Shown: positions 7,330 to 14,573 of the stretch, piece after piece | How positions within the stretch are numbered: position 1 is the first letter of the stretch | Layout: each line of letters begins with the position of its first letter | Assembly (NCBI RefSeq): GCF_900091845.1 | Contig: NZ_FMCI01000357.1 | Span: 1-37,241 of the forward strand | DNA: 37,241 bases | Reading direction: 5' to 3' | Source of the DNA: Streptomyces sp. SolWspMP-5a-2 | GTDB taxonomy: Bacteria > Actinomycetota > Actinomycetes > Streptomycetales > Streptomycetaceae | The notes under the pieces: generated by a model | Databases searched by the model: none | Told to the model about the DNA's origin: nothing | Seen by the model: the letters and a program-made list of their open reading frames with translations, nothing else | Position numbers and translations under genes: made by a program

Positions 7330-7845
7330 TCAGTCGGCGCGGGCCTGAGCCGTCATCGGCAGCCGGAAGAGGGCCCAGACCACCTTGCCGCCGAGCGAGC
7401 CGGCCAGCGGGTGCCAGCCCCAGCCGTCGCTGAACGAGTCGACCAGGAACAGCCCGCGCCCCGACTCCGCGGAGAAGTCGTCCTCCGCGTCCCGGGTCAC
7501 CGGGGTCTCCCGGCTGGGGTCGCGGACCGCGCAGACCAGCCGCTCGGCCCAGCGCAGCAGGTGCAGCCGCACGGGCGGGCAGTGGTCGGAGCGCGCGGGG
7601 GCGGCCGAGGGCAGCGCGTGCCGCAGGGCGTTGGTCACCAACTCCGAGACGACCAGGCAGACATCGTCGGTCCGTTCGCCCGTGCCCCACCCGTCCAGTG
7701 TCGTGCGCGTGAACCCCCGTGCCTCGCCCACGGCTTCGTAATGAGCGGGAAGGGCGCAGGTGGCGGCGTCGGACACGGCCGCGGGATCGAGCGGCGGAAG
7801 GCCCTGCCGTAACGGCTGGAGCATGGTCGATCCATTCGTCCCCAT
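7330..7845 (-). CDS. Anti-sigma-factor-like ATP-binding protein (RsbW/SpoIIAB type)
   Basis: The 171-residue protein has a HATPase_c_2 fold: N box around residues 68-74 (ELVTNALRHA), G1 at 107-111 (VRDPS) and G2 at 127-135 (ESGRGLFLV) followed by DSFSDGWGWH. Proteins of this type bind ATP and act as serine kinases and anti-sigma or anti-anti-sigma partners. The start ATG at 7845 has GGGAG eight bases upstream; the longer frame to 8019 runs through the AT-rich promoter region and looks non-coding. Its promoter region holds the second copy of the 28-nt element in the same orientation as in front of the DUF397 gene. Confidence 0.88.
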   Translation of the reverse strand: MGTNGSTMLQPLRQGLPPLDPAAVSDAATCALPAHYEAVGEARGFTRTTLDGWGTGERTDDVCLVVSELVTNALRHALPSAAPARSDHCPPVRLHLLRWAERLVCAVRDPSRETPVTRDAEDDFSAESGRGLFLVDSFSDGWGWHPLAGSLGGKVVWALFRLPMTAQARAD

Positions 7846-8141
7846 GCGAGGCACTCCCGGAAATTCGCGGTCGTTGCGATACAGCGGTTGCGCGGGACCA
7901 TGGTTTCGGATGCGTACAGCAGATGCAAGGGCAGATGCACGTGCACGTGACCGAAATGAACCCTCCCGTACCGCTTCCAGGCTATTTTTTCCGCCAACTT
8001 TTCGTCCGACCCTTGCCAACTCTCCTTGAAACCTGCGCGGAATCTTGGTTCCTTTTCCGTATCTGTAATCGGACGAGTACTGCTCGAAGTGTTTTAGTGG
8101 CAGACTGCGGCCCCTGGAAACGGTTGGGGAGGCGGGCGAAC
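7846..8141. other. AT-richer divergent regulatory region
   Basis: This stretch of nearly 300 bp has no gene and is clearly poorer in GC than its surroundings, above all 7980-8100 (GGCTATTTTTTCCGCC, TTCCTTTTCCGTATCTGTAA, GTGTTTTAGTGG). It holds the leftward ATPase promoter with the 28-nt element at 7919-7946 and must hold the rightward XRE promoter. I could not place a -35/-10 pair for the XRE gene with confidence. Confidence 0.55.
7919..7946 (-). promoter_or_regulatory. 28-nt operator-like element (copy 2) before the ATPase gene
   Basis: Read on the minus strand this is GTGCACGTGCATCTGC, CCTT, GCATCTGC. It is identical to the copy at 6866-6893 except for the four spacer bases. It ends 73 bases before the ATPase start, against 82 bases for copy 1. 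Same orientation and distance relative to two different genes argue for one shared regulator. Confidence 0.75.
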
Positions 8142-9002
8142 GTGAGCGCGGGAGAGCCAGGATCGGTGGTGCGGCGCATGCTGCTCGGCTCGCAACTCAG
8201 GCGGCTGCGTGAGGCCCGGGGCATCACGCGCGAGGCGGCGGGCTACTCGATCCGCGCCTCCGAATCGAAGATCAGCCGGATGGAGTTGGGCCGGGTGAGC
8301 TTCAAGACCCGTGACGTCGAGGACCTGTTGACGCTGTACGGGATCACCGACGAGGCCGAGCGCACCTCGCTGCTCGCCCTCGCCCGGGAGGCCAACGTCG
8401 CGGGCTGGTGGCACAGTTACTCCGACGTCCTGCCGAGCTGGTTCCCCACCTATGTGGGCCTGGAGGGCGCGGCCTCGCTGATCCGCGTCTACGAGGTGCA
8501 GTTCGTGCACGGCCTGCTGCAGACCGAGGAGTACGCCCGCGCGGTGGTCCGGCGCGGGATGCGCGGCGAGAGCGCGGCCGACATCGAGAAGCGGGTGGCG
8601 CTGCGCCTGGAGCGGCAGAAGTACCTGCTCTCGGAGAACGCCCCCGAATTCCACATCGTCCTGGACGAGGCCGCCCTGCGCCGCCCCTACGGGGACCGCG
8701 AGGTGATGCGCGGCCAGCTCCAGCACCTGATCGATGTCTCCGAGCGCCCCAACATCCGGCTCCAGGTCATGCCGTTCGGCTTCGGCGGGCACTCCGGGGA
8801 GAGCGGCGCGTTCACGCTGCTGTCCTTCCCCGAGTCGGACCTCTCGGACGTCGTCTACCTGGAGCAGCTCTCCAGCGCGCTGTACCTCGACAAGGCCGAG
8901 GACGTGGCCCAGTACGAGAGCGCGCTGAAGGAGCTGCAGCAGGACAGCCCGGGGCCGGACGAGAGCCGCGATCTTCTCCGCGGACTCCTCCAACTCTCCT
9001 GA
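8142..9002 (+). CDS. XRE-family regulator with DUF5753 domain
   Basis: The product is 286 residues from the GTG at 8142, with GGGGAGG nine bases upstream. Residues 14-70 form the XRE helix-turn-helix (LLGSQLRRLREARGITREAA, SIRASESKISRMELGR). Residues from about 95 to 280 form DUF5753 (AGWWHSYSDVLPSWFPTYVG, FVHGLLQTEEYARAVVRRGM, PNIRLQVMPFGFGGHSG, VVYLEQLSSALYLD). WhiJ and relatives have this build and work with DUF397 proteins and SpoIIAB-like ATPases, and this gene completes such a trio. It is the best candidate to bind the two 28-nt elements, though this is not shown. Confidence 0.9.
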   Translation: MSAGEPGSVVRRMLLGSQLRRLREARGITREAAGYSIRASESKISRMELGRVSFKTRDVEDLLTLYGITDEAERTSLLALAREANVAGWWHSYSDVLPSWFPTYVGLEGAASLIRVYEVQFVHGLLQTEEYARAVVRRGMRGESAADIEKRVALRLERQKYLLSENAPEFHIVLDEAALRRPYGDREVMRGQLQHLIDVSERPNIRLQVMPFGFGGHSGESGAFTLLSFPESDLSDVVYLEQLSSALYLDKAEDVAQYESALKELQQDSPGPDESRDLLRGLLQLS

Positions 9003-9016
9003 ACCACCCGTACGAT

Positions 9017-9087
9017 GACATGTGATCAGACCGTGACGCAGATCGACAGATCTCGTGTGTCTGCTAGTGATTGAGGGATCACATGTC
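9017..9087 (+). repeat. 11-bp perfect inverted repeat spanning the ALDH start codon
   Basis: GACATGTGATC (9017-9027) and GATCACATGTC (9077-9087) are exact reverse complements 49 bases apart. The right arm contains the aldehyde dehydrogenase ATG (9083) and the end of its ribosome binding site region. Between them GCAGA and TCTGC could form an inner stem. Either a start-masking RNA hairpin or a pair of regulator sites is possible. Confidence 0.7.
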
Positions 9088-10543
9088 GCCGTACTTCTCC
9101 GAACTGGCACAGCAGTACATCGACGGCGCATGGCGCCAGGGCACCGGCTCCTGGGACATCATCGACTTCAACCCGTACGACGGTGAGAAGCTCGCCTCGA
9201 TCACGATAGCCACGGTCGACGAGGTCGACGAGGCGTACCGGTCGGCCGCCGCCGCGCAGCGCGCCTGGGCCGCCACCAACGCCTACGCGCGTCGCGCCGT
9301 CTTCGAGAAGGCGCTGCGGCTGGTCGAGGAGCGCGAGCGGGAGATCACCGACGTGATCATCGCCGAGCTGGGCGGCACACGGGTGAAGGCCGGGTTCGAG
9401 ATCCACCTCGCCAAGGAGTTCCTGCGCGAGTCGATCCACCTGGCGCTGCGGCCCGAGGGCAGGATCCTGCCCTCGCCGATCGACGGCAAGGAGAACCGCG
9501 TCTACCGCGAGCCGGTCGGCGTCGTGGGCGTGATCAGCCCCTTCAACTTCCCCTTCCTGCTCTCCCTCAAGTCGGTCGCCCCCGCCCTCGCGCTCGGCAA
9601 CGGCGTGGTCCTCAAGCCGCACCAGAACACCCCGATCGCGGGCGGTTCGCTGGTCGCCAAGATCTTCGAGGACGCGGGGCTGCCCGGCGGCCTGCTGAAC
9701 GTCGTGATCACCGACATCGCGGAGATCGGCGACGCCTTCATCGAGCACCCGGTCCCCAAGGTCATCTCCTTCACCGGCTCCGACACGGTCGGCCGGCACG
9801 TCGCGACCGTCTGCGCGGCCCGGTTCAAGCGGACCGTGCTCGAACTCGGCGGCAACAGCGCGATCGTCGTCCTGGACGACGCCGACCTCGACTACGCGGT
9901 CGACGCCGCGGTCTTCAGCCGGTACGTGCACCAGGGCCAGGTCTGCATGGCCGCGAACCGCGTCCTGGTGGACCGGTCGGTCGCCGACGCGTTCACCGAG
10001 AAGTTCGTCGCCAAGGTGCGCACCCTCAAGGTCGGCGATCCGCGCGATCCGCAGACCGTCATCGGCCCGGTCATCAACTCCTCGCAGGCGGAGGCCCTCT
10101 CCGCCGTCGTCGAGCAGGCCGTCGAGCAGGGCGCCACCGCGCTGGTGCGCGGCACGACCACCGACAACCTGGTCGAGCCGTCCGTCCTCACCGGCCTTCC
10201 CGCGGACTCCCCGCTGCTGCGCCAGGAGGTCTTCGGACCGATCGCCTTCCTCATCACCTTCGACGGCGAGGAGGAGGCGGTCCGCCTCGTCAACGACACC
10301 CCCTACGGGCTGAGCGGCGCCGTCCACACCGGGGACGTCGAGCGCGGGGTCGCCTTCGCCAGGCGCATCGACACCGGCATGTTCCACGTCAACGACGGCA
10401 CCGTGCACGACGAGCCGCTGGTGCCGTTCGGCGGGGAGAAGAGTTCCGGCGTCGGCCGCCTCAACGGCGAGACGACCGCGGACGCCTTCACCACGCTGAA
10501 GTGGATCTCGGTGCAGCACGGCCGCAGCGGCTTCCCCTTCTAG
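9083..10543 (+). CDS. NAD(P)-dependent aldehyde dehydrogenase (benzaldehyde dehydrogenase-like)
   Basis: The 486-residue protein is a full-length ALDH. Catalytic residues are visible: N155 (ISPFNFPF), K178 (VVLKPHQN), the general base E254 (TVLELGGNSA) and the nucleophile C288 (HQGQVCMAANR). The cofactor motif is FTGSDTVGRHV, and the C-terminal EVFGPIAFL and PFGGEKSSGVGR segments are intact. It oxidises an aldehyde to the acid; the substrate cannot be read from sequence, and the aromatic type is a guess from overall likeness. The ATG at 9083 has GAGGGA upstream, so I prefer it to the TTG at 9071. It stands alone, with a terminator after it. Confidence 0.92.
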   Translation: MSPYFSELAQQYIDGAWRQGTGSWDIIDFNPYDGEKLASITIATVDEVDEAYRSAAAAQRAWAATNAYARRAVFEKALRLVEEREREITDVIIAELGGTRVKAGFEIHLAKEFLRESIHLALRPEGRILPSPIDGKENRVYREPVGVVGVISPFNFPFLLSLKSVAPALALGNGVVLKPHQNTPIAGGSLVAKIFEDAGLPGGLLNVVITDIAEIGDAFIEHPVPKVISFTGSDTVGRHVATVCAARFKRTVLELGGNSAIVVLDDADLDYAVDAAVFSRYVHQGQVCMAANRVLVDRSVADAFTEKFVAKVRTLKVGDPRDPQTVIGPVINSSQAEALSAVVEQAVEQGATALVRGTTTDNLVEPSVLTGLPADSPLLRQEVFGPIAFLITFDGEEEAVRLVNDTPYGLSGAVHTGDVERGVAFARRIDTGMFHVNDGTVHDEPLVPFGGEKSSGVGRLNGETTADAFTTLKWISVQHGRSGFPF

Positions 10544-10566
10544 CCGCCGGAGTCCTCTTCCCCGCC

Positions 10567-10605
10567 ACGGGCCGATGAGGTCAGGATCCGTCCTCATCGG
10601 CCCGT
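10567..10605 (+). terminator. Terminator after the aldehyde dehydrogenase gene
   Basis: Arms ACGGGCCGATGAGG (10567-10580) and CCTCATCGGCCCGT (10592-10605) are perfect 14-bp complements around an 11-base loop, 23 bases past the stop. There is no U-run, as is usual in Streptomyces. Confidence 0.85.
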
Positions 10606-10664
10606 ACGGTCGTCGGTGTCGGGCGGCGCGAGCCGGTCCGGAGCACCGAGGAGAGGCGGCGGTC

Positions 10665-11213
10665 ATGGTCACCCACGTAGCAGCGGAGGCACCCGGGGAC
10701 GAGCGCGGGGCCCTGCTCTCCTTCATCGAGGAGCAGCGCGGCGGCGTCCGGCGGGCCCTGCTCGGCCTGACCGACGACCAGGCGGCGGCCCGCCCGAGCG
10801 CGAGCGAGCTGACGCTCGGCGGGCTGCTCAAGCACGTCGTCGAGGTCGAGCAGAGCTGGCTGGCGCGCGCCAAGGGCGAACCGCCCGCCGTGCGCCGCGA
10901 CGAGTCGAACTGGCACGAGACGTTCGTCCTCGTCGACGGCGAGAGCGTCGCCTCGCAGCTCGCGCTCTGGAAGGAGGTCGCGGCCGCGACCGAGGAGCAC
11001 GTCCGGTCGGTGCCGAGCCTCGACGACACGTTCCCGCTGCCCGCCGAGCCCTGGTTCCCGCCGGACGGCCGGGTCTCGGTGCGCTGGCTCTGCCTCCACC
11101 TGATCCGCGAGACGGCCCGGCACGCGGGCCACGCCGACATCATCCGCGAGTCGCTCGACGGGAGGACCGCGTTCGAGCTGGTCGCGCTGGAGCGGGGTGC
11201 GGAGTGGGGGTGA
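10665..11213 (+). CDS. DinB-family protein (DUF664 type)
   Basis: The product is 182 residues from the ATG at 10665 with GAGGAGAGG upstream. It is a four-helix DinB/YfiT-like protein. Metal-binding histidines are visible at H57 (LLKHVVEVEQSWL), H153 and H156 (ETARHAGHADIIRE). Actinobacterial members include mycothiol-dependent transferases, but the substrate of this one is unknown. The PadR gene starts 26 bases after its stop on the same strand, so the two are probably co-transcribed. Confidence 0.85.
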   Translation: MVTHVAAEAPGDERGALLSFIEEQRGGVRRALLGLTDDQAAARPSASELTLGGLLKHVVEVEQSWLARAKGEPPAVRRDESNWHETFVLVDGESVASQLALWKEVAAATEEHVRSVPSLDDTFPLPAEPWFPPDGRVSVRWLCLHLIRETARHAGHADIIRESLDGRTAFELVALERGAEWG

Positions 11214-11238
11214 TCTCCCCGGGTCCTACGCTGGCCCC

Positions 11239-11826
11239 ATGTCAGCGATCCGTCTCCTGGTGCTCGGCGCGGTCCGCCAGCACGGGCGGGCCCACGGCTA
11301 CCAGGTCAGGGGGGACCTGGAGTACTGGGGCGCGCACGAGTGGTCCCGGGCCAAGCCGGGGTCGATCTACCACGCGCTGAAGCACCTGGCCGGGCAGGGC
11401 CTGCTGCTCGCGCACGAGACCGCCCCCTCGACGGCGGGCGGTCCGCCCCGCACCGAGTACGAGATCACCGCCGCGGGCACCGAGGAGTACCGGCGGCTGC
11501 TGCGGGACGCGCTCGCCGCCTACGACCAGGGCGCCGACGTCACCACGGCGGCGCTCGGCTTCCTCGTGGACCTCCCGCGCGCGGACGCGGTGGCGCTGCT
11601 CACGGAGCGGCTGCGGCGGATCGGGGAGTGGCGCACCGCCGTCACCGAGCGGTACATCGGCGACCACACGCCCGAACAGCTCGGCCACATCGGCGAGATC
11701 ATGAACCGCTGGCTCCACACGGCGGACGCCGACGCGGTGTGGACCCGGGGCCTGATCGGCCGGATCGAGGGCGGGGCATACACGTTCGAGGGAGAGGGCA
11801 AGCCTTTCCGGGGCGTTCTCGACTGA
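11239..11826 (+). CDS. PadR-family transcriptional regulator
   Basis: The 195-residue protein starts MSAIRLLVLGAVRQHGRAHG. It has the PadR winged helix (GYQVRGDLEYWGAHEW, SIYHALKHLAGQGLL, TEYEITAAGTEEYRRLL) and a C-terminal helical dimer domain (LLTERLRRIGEWRTAV). PadR proteins repress target genes until a phenolic or drug ligand binds. The upstream DinB gene is the likely partner or target. An in-frame GTG region upstream is less likely as a start. Confidence 0.9.
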   Translation: MSAIRLLVLGAVRQHGRAHGYQVRGDLEYWGAHEWSRAKPGSIYHALKHLAGQGLLLAHETAPSTAGGPPRTEYEITAAGTEEYRRLLRDALAAYDQGADVTTAALGFLVDLPRADAVALLTERLRRIGEWRTAVTERYIGDHTPEQLGHIGEIMNRWLHTADADAVWTRGLIGRIEGGAYTFEGEGKPFRGVLD

Positions 11827-11877
11827 CCGTCATTACTCTCTGTCGCGTAAATCGGGCCCACGGAGGAGTGCGATGCG

Positions 11878-12720
11878 ATGCCACAGAGAAGGGTGATCAC
11901 GGGACGGAGCCAGGAGCCGCGACACCGGTACGCCGAAGAGGTGCGGTTGCTCCGCACCGAACGGGGCCTGACTCTCAAGAAGTTGTCGGAAGTAGTGGGT
12001 TGGGACCCGTCGCTTTTCGGCAAGTTGGAGAGCGGGGCGACGATGGGTAGCCCCGAGGTCGCGCAGGCTCTCGATCATTACTACGGGACACCGGGGCTGT
12101 TGCTGGCCTTGTGGGAACTGGCAATTGGTGATCCCACCCAGTTCAAGGAGCAGTATCGGCGGTACATGATTCTGGAGAGCGAAGCCACCTGCTTGTGGCA
12201 CTTCGGGGTGAGCATTCTGCCCGGCTTGCTCCAGACGGATGCCTATGCGCGCGAGGTTCTCAGCCTGGGTGGCTATCGCGGCAAGGAGCTGGACCAGCAG
12301 GTCGAAGCGCGCACTGGACGAAAGGAGTTGCTGAAGGGGGACGACGCGCCTCCGTTCCGCGCGCTCATGGCCGAGGCGGTGCTGCGCACGCCGTTGCGTG
12401 ACGCCGAAGCGTGGCGGGAGCAGTTGACGTACCTCGCCGAGATCGCGGAGAAGCCGGGCATTGTGCTCCAGGTGCTGCCGCACAGTTCCGGTCTGAATGG
12501 TCTGGTGGGCACCGCGGTGATGTTCCTGCGGCTGACGGATGGCATTACGGTGGCGTACACGGAGAACGCACATCGAGGCGAACTGATCGAAGAACAAACG
12601 TCAGTTGTGCGGTTGCACCGTGCGTACGATGCCATGCGTGACCTGGCGTTGAAGCCGCCTGAGTCGCGGTCGTTCATCCTGCGGCTGTTGGAGGAAGTAC
12701 CGTGCGAGCCATCGACCTGA
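11878..12720 (+). CDS. Second XRE-DUF5753 regulator
   Basis: The product is 280 residues from the ATG at 11878, ten bases after GGAGGA. The HTH lies at about residues 19-65 (AEEVRLLRTERGLTLKKLSE, WDPSLFGKLESG) and DUF5753 fills residues 95-275 (FGVSILPGLLQTDAYAREVL, PGIVLQVLPHSSG, GITVAYTENAHRGELIEEQT). The gene is visibly poorer in GC at third positions than its neighbours (for example GAAGTTGTCGGAAGTAGTGG), which hints at later acquisition. Its 3' end overlaps the following DUF397 gene by 19 bases, so the pair is translationally coupled. Confidence 0.9.
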   Translation: MPQRRVITGRSQEPRHRYAEEVRLLRTERGLTLKKLSEVVGWDPSLFGKLESGATMGSPEVAQALDHYYGTPGLLLALWELAIGDPTQFKEQYRRYMILESEATCLWHFGVSILPGLLQTDAYAREVLSLGGYRGKELDQQVEARTGRKELLKGDDAPPFRALMAEAVLRTPLRDAEAWREQLTYLAEIAEKPGIVLQVLPHSSGLNGLVGTAVMFLRLTDGITVAYTENAHRGELIEEQTSVVRLHRAYDAMRDLALKPPESRSFILRLLEEVPCEPST

Positions 12721-13142
12721 ACAATGTGACGTGGCGCAAGAGCAGCTACAGCAATCCGGACGGCGGCGAGTGCCTCGAAGTCTCCGATGACTTGCTGACA
12801 GGCGCTCACTGGCGCAAGAGCAGCTACAGCAATCCGGACGGCGGCCAGTGCCTCGAAGTCTCCGACGACTTCCTGATTGGCGCTGCCTGGCGCAAGAGCA
12901 GTCACAGCAATCCGGACGGCGGCAACTGCCTCGAAGTCTCCGACGACTTTCTGACCGGCGCCGCCTGGCGCAAGAGCAGCCACAGCAACTCAGACGGCGG
13001 CCAGTGCCTGGAGTTCGCCGACAACCTCTCCGTCGTCCCCGTCCGGGACAGCAAGGACCCCGCCCGCACCCCCCTCGTCTTCGGGGCCGGGGCCTGGTCC
13101 TTGTTCGCCGACGCCGTCGCGCGGGGCGGCCTCGGCCGCTGA
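12702..13142 (+). CDS. DUF397 protein with four tandem N-terminal half-domains
   Basis: The product is 146 residues from the GTG at 12702; GGAGG lies seven bases upstream, inside the XRE gene. A standard DUF397 protein is about 60-70 residues with one WRKSSYSN...C-EV-- unit followed by VVPVRDSKDP...FGAGAW. Here the first half is present four times, at residues 11, 37, 63 and 89 (WRKSS(Y/H)SN(P/S)DGG-CLE(V/F)). Each of the first three copies is 26 residues long. Only the last copy continues into the complete C-terminal half. The conserved Trp, Ser-Ser, Asp-Gly-Gly and Cys are kept in all copies, so the repeats look functional rather than decayed. Confidence 0.88.
   Translation: MRAIDLNNVTWRKSSYSNPDGGECLEVSDDLLTGAHWRKSSYSNPDGGQCLEVSDDFLIGAAWRKSSHSNPDGGNCLEVSDDFLTGAAWRKSSHSNSDGGQCLEFADNLSVVPVRDSKDPARTPLVFGAGAWSLFADAVARGGLGR
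12732..13016 (+). repeat. 78-bp coding tandem repeat (three full copies plus a partial fourth)
   Basis: Units at 12732-12809, 12810-12887 and 12888-12965 are highly similar; a fourth, partial unit begins at 12966. All begin at a TGGCGCAAGAGCAG word and stay in frame. High nucleotide identity between units suggests recent expansion or continuing gene conversion. Confidence 0.9.
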
Positions 13143-13145
13143 ACC

Positions 13146-14555
13146 CTAGTGGTGGAAGCCGGTGGCCGCGTCCTTGTCCCGCGTCAACGGATGCGGCTGC
13201 CTGCGCAGTTCGGGCAGCAGACGGCTCAGGTCCTCGATGAACAGATCGGCGAGGTCCTGCGAGAAGCCGTTGCGGCACACCACCCGCACCACCGACAGGT
13301 CCTCCCGGTTCGGCGGGAACGTGTAGGCGGGAACGAGCCAGCCGTTCTCCCGCAGCCGCCGGGCGACGTCGAACACGTCGTAGGAGGTCACCCCGTCGGC
13401 CGTGGTGAAGGCGAAGACGGGCAGTTCGTCGCCGCGGGTCAGGAGCCGGAAGTCGCCCAGGTCCTCGACGCGCCCGGCGAGTGAGCGCGCCACGTCCCGG
13501 GTGGACTGCTGGACCGCGCGGAACCCCTCGCGGCCCAGCCGCAGCAGCGTGTAGTACTGCGCGACGACCTGCGCGCCGGGGCGCGAGAAGTTCAGCGCGA
13601 ACGTCGGCATGTCGCCGCCGAGGTAGTTGACGCGGAAGACCAGCTCCTCCGGGAGCGCGTCCTTGTCGCGCCACAGCGCCCAGCCGACGCCCGGGTAGAC
13701 CAGGCCGTACTTGTGGCCCGAGGTGTTGACGGACGCCACCCGGGGGAGACGGAAGTCCCAGACCAGGTCGGGGTCGAGGAACGGCGCGATCATCGCGCCC
13801 GAGGCGCCGTCGACGTGGACGGGGACGTCCAGTCCGGTGCGCTCCTGGAGGGCGTCGAGGGCCGCGCACAGATCGGCGATCGGCTCGTAGGAGCCGTCGA
13901 AGGTGGAGCCGAGGATGCCCACGACCCCGATGGTGTTCTCGTCGCAGAGGTCGGCCGCGGCCCGCGGGTCCAGGTGGTAGCGGTCGCCCTCCATGGGCAC
14001 CGTGCGGGCCTCCACCTCCCAGAAGTTGCAGAACTTCTCCCAGCAGACCTGCACGTTGACGCCCATGACCAGGTTGGGCCGCACGTCGTGGGCCGGGTAG
14101 CGGTCGGCGTTGCGCTGCGCCCAGCGCCGCTTCATGGCCAGCCCGGCGAGCATGCACGCCTCGCTCGAACCGGTCGTGGAACAGCCCACCGCGGCGGCCG
14201 GGTCCGGCGCGTTCCACAGGTCGGCGAGCATCGACACGCAGCGCCGCTCCAGCTCGGCGGTGCGCGGGTACTCGTCCTTGTCGATCATGTTCTTGTCGCG
14301 GCACTCCGCCATCAGCACCCCGGCCTGCGGCTCCATCCAGGTGGTGACGAAGGTGGCCAGGTTGAGCCGCGAGTTGCCGTCCAGCATCAGCTCGTCGTGG
14401 ACGAGCTGGTACGCCGTCGACGGGGGCATCGGGTCGTCGGGGAGCCGGTGCTTGGGCGGGGCGTCGGTCATCCCGGCGACCGGGTTCGCCTCCCCGAAGA
14501 ACGGGTTCACGGAGAGCGGTTTCGTGTCCTGCGCGGAGCCCTCGTGGAGCGCCAT
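13146..14555 (-). CDS. gad: Glutamate decarboxylase
   Basis: The 469-residue PLP enzyme converts glutamate to GABA and CO2 and consumes a proton. The length matches E. coli GadB (466). The PLP lysine is K282 in NTSGHKYGLVYPG, the cofactor aspartate D249 in HVDGASGAMIAPF, and the substrate loop is STTGSSEACMLAGLA. It begins MALHEGSAQDTKPLSVNPFF and ends with two histidines, similar to the pH-sensing C-terminus of E. coli GadB. GAGGAGGG precedes the ATG. It is the second gene after the CLC gene, 18 bases past its stop, so they share a transcript. Its 3' end faces the DUF397 gene with three bases between the stops. Confidence 0.95.
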   Translation of the reverse strand: MALHEGSAQDTKPLSVNPFFGEANPVAGMTDAPPKHRLPDDPMPPSTAYQLVHDELMLDGNSRLNLATFVTTWMEPQAGVLMAECRDKNMIDKDEYPRTAELERRCVSMLADLWNAPDPAAAVGCSTTGSSEACMLAGLAMKRRWAQRNADRYPAHDVRPNLVMGVNVQVCWEKFCNFWEVEARTVPMEGDRYHLDPRAAADLCDENTIGVVGILGSTFDGSYEPIADLCAALDALQERTGLDVPVHVDGASGAMIAPFLDPDLVWDFRLPRVASVNTSGHKYGLVYPGVGWALWRDKDALPEELVFRVNYLGGDMPTFALNFSRPGAQVVAQYYTLLRLGREGFRAVQQSTRDVARSLAGRVEDLGDFRLLTRGDELPVFAFTTADGVTSYDVFDVARRLRENGWLVPAYTFPPNREDLSVVRVVCRNGFSQDLADLFIEDLSRLLPELRRQPHPLTRDKDAATGFHH

Positions 14556-14573
14556 GGGTGTTCCCTCCTCGGA

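Noticed and set aside
7846..8019. N-terminal extension of the ATPase gene up to 8019
   Set aside because: The extension crosses the AT-rich promoter zone and the 28-nt element, and a good ribosome binding site supports the start at 7845.
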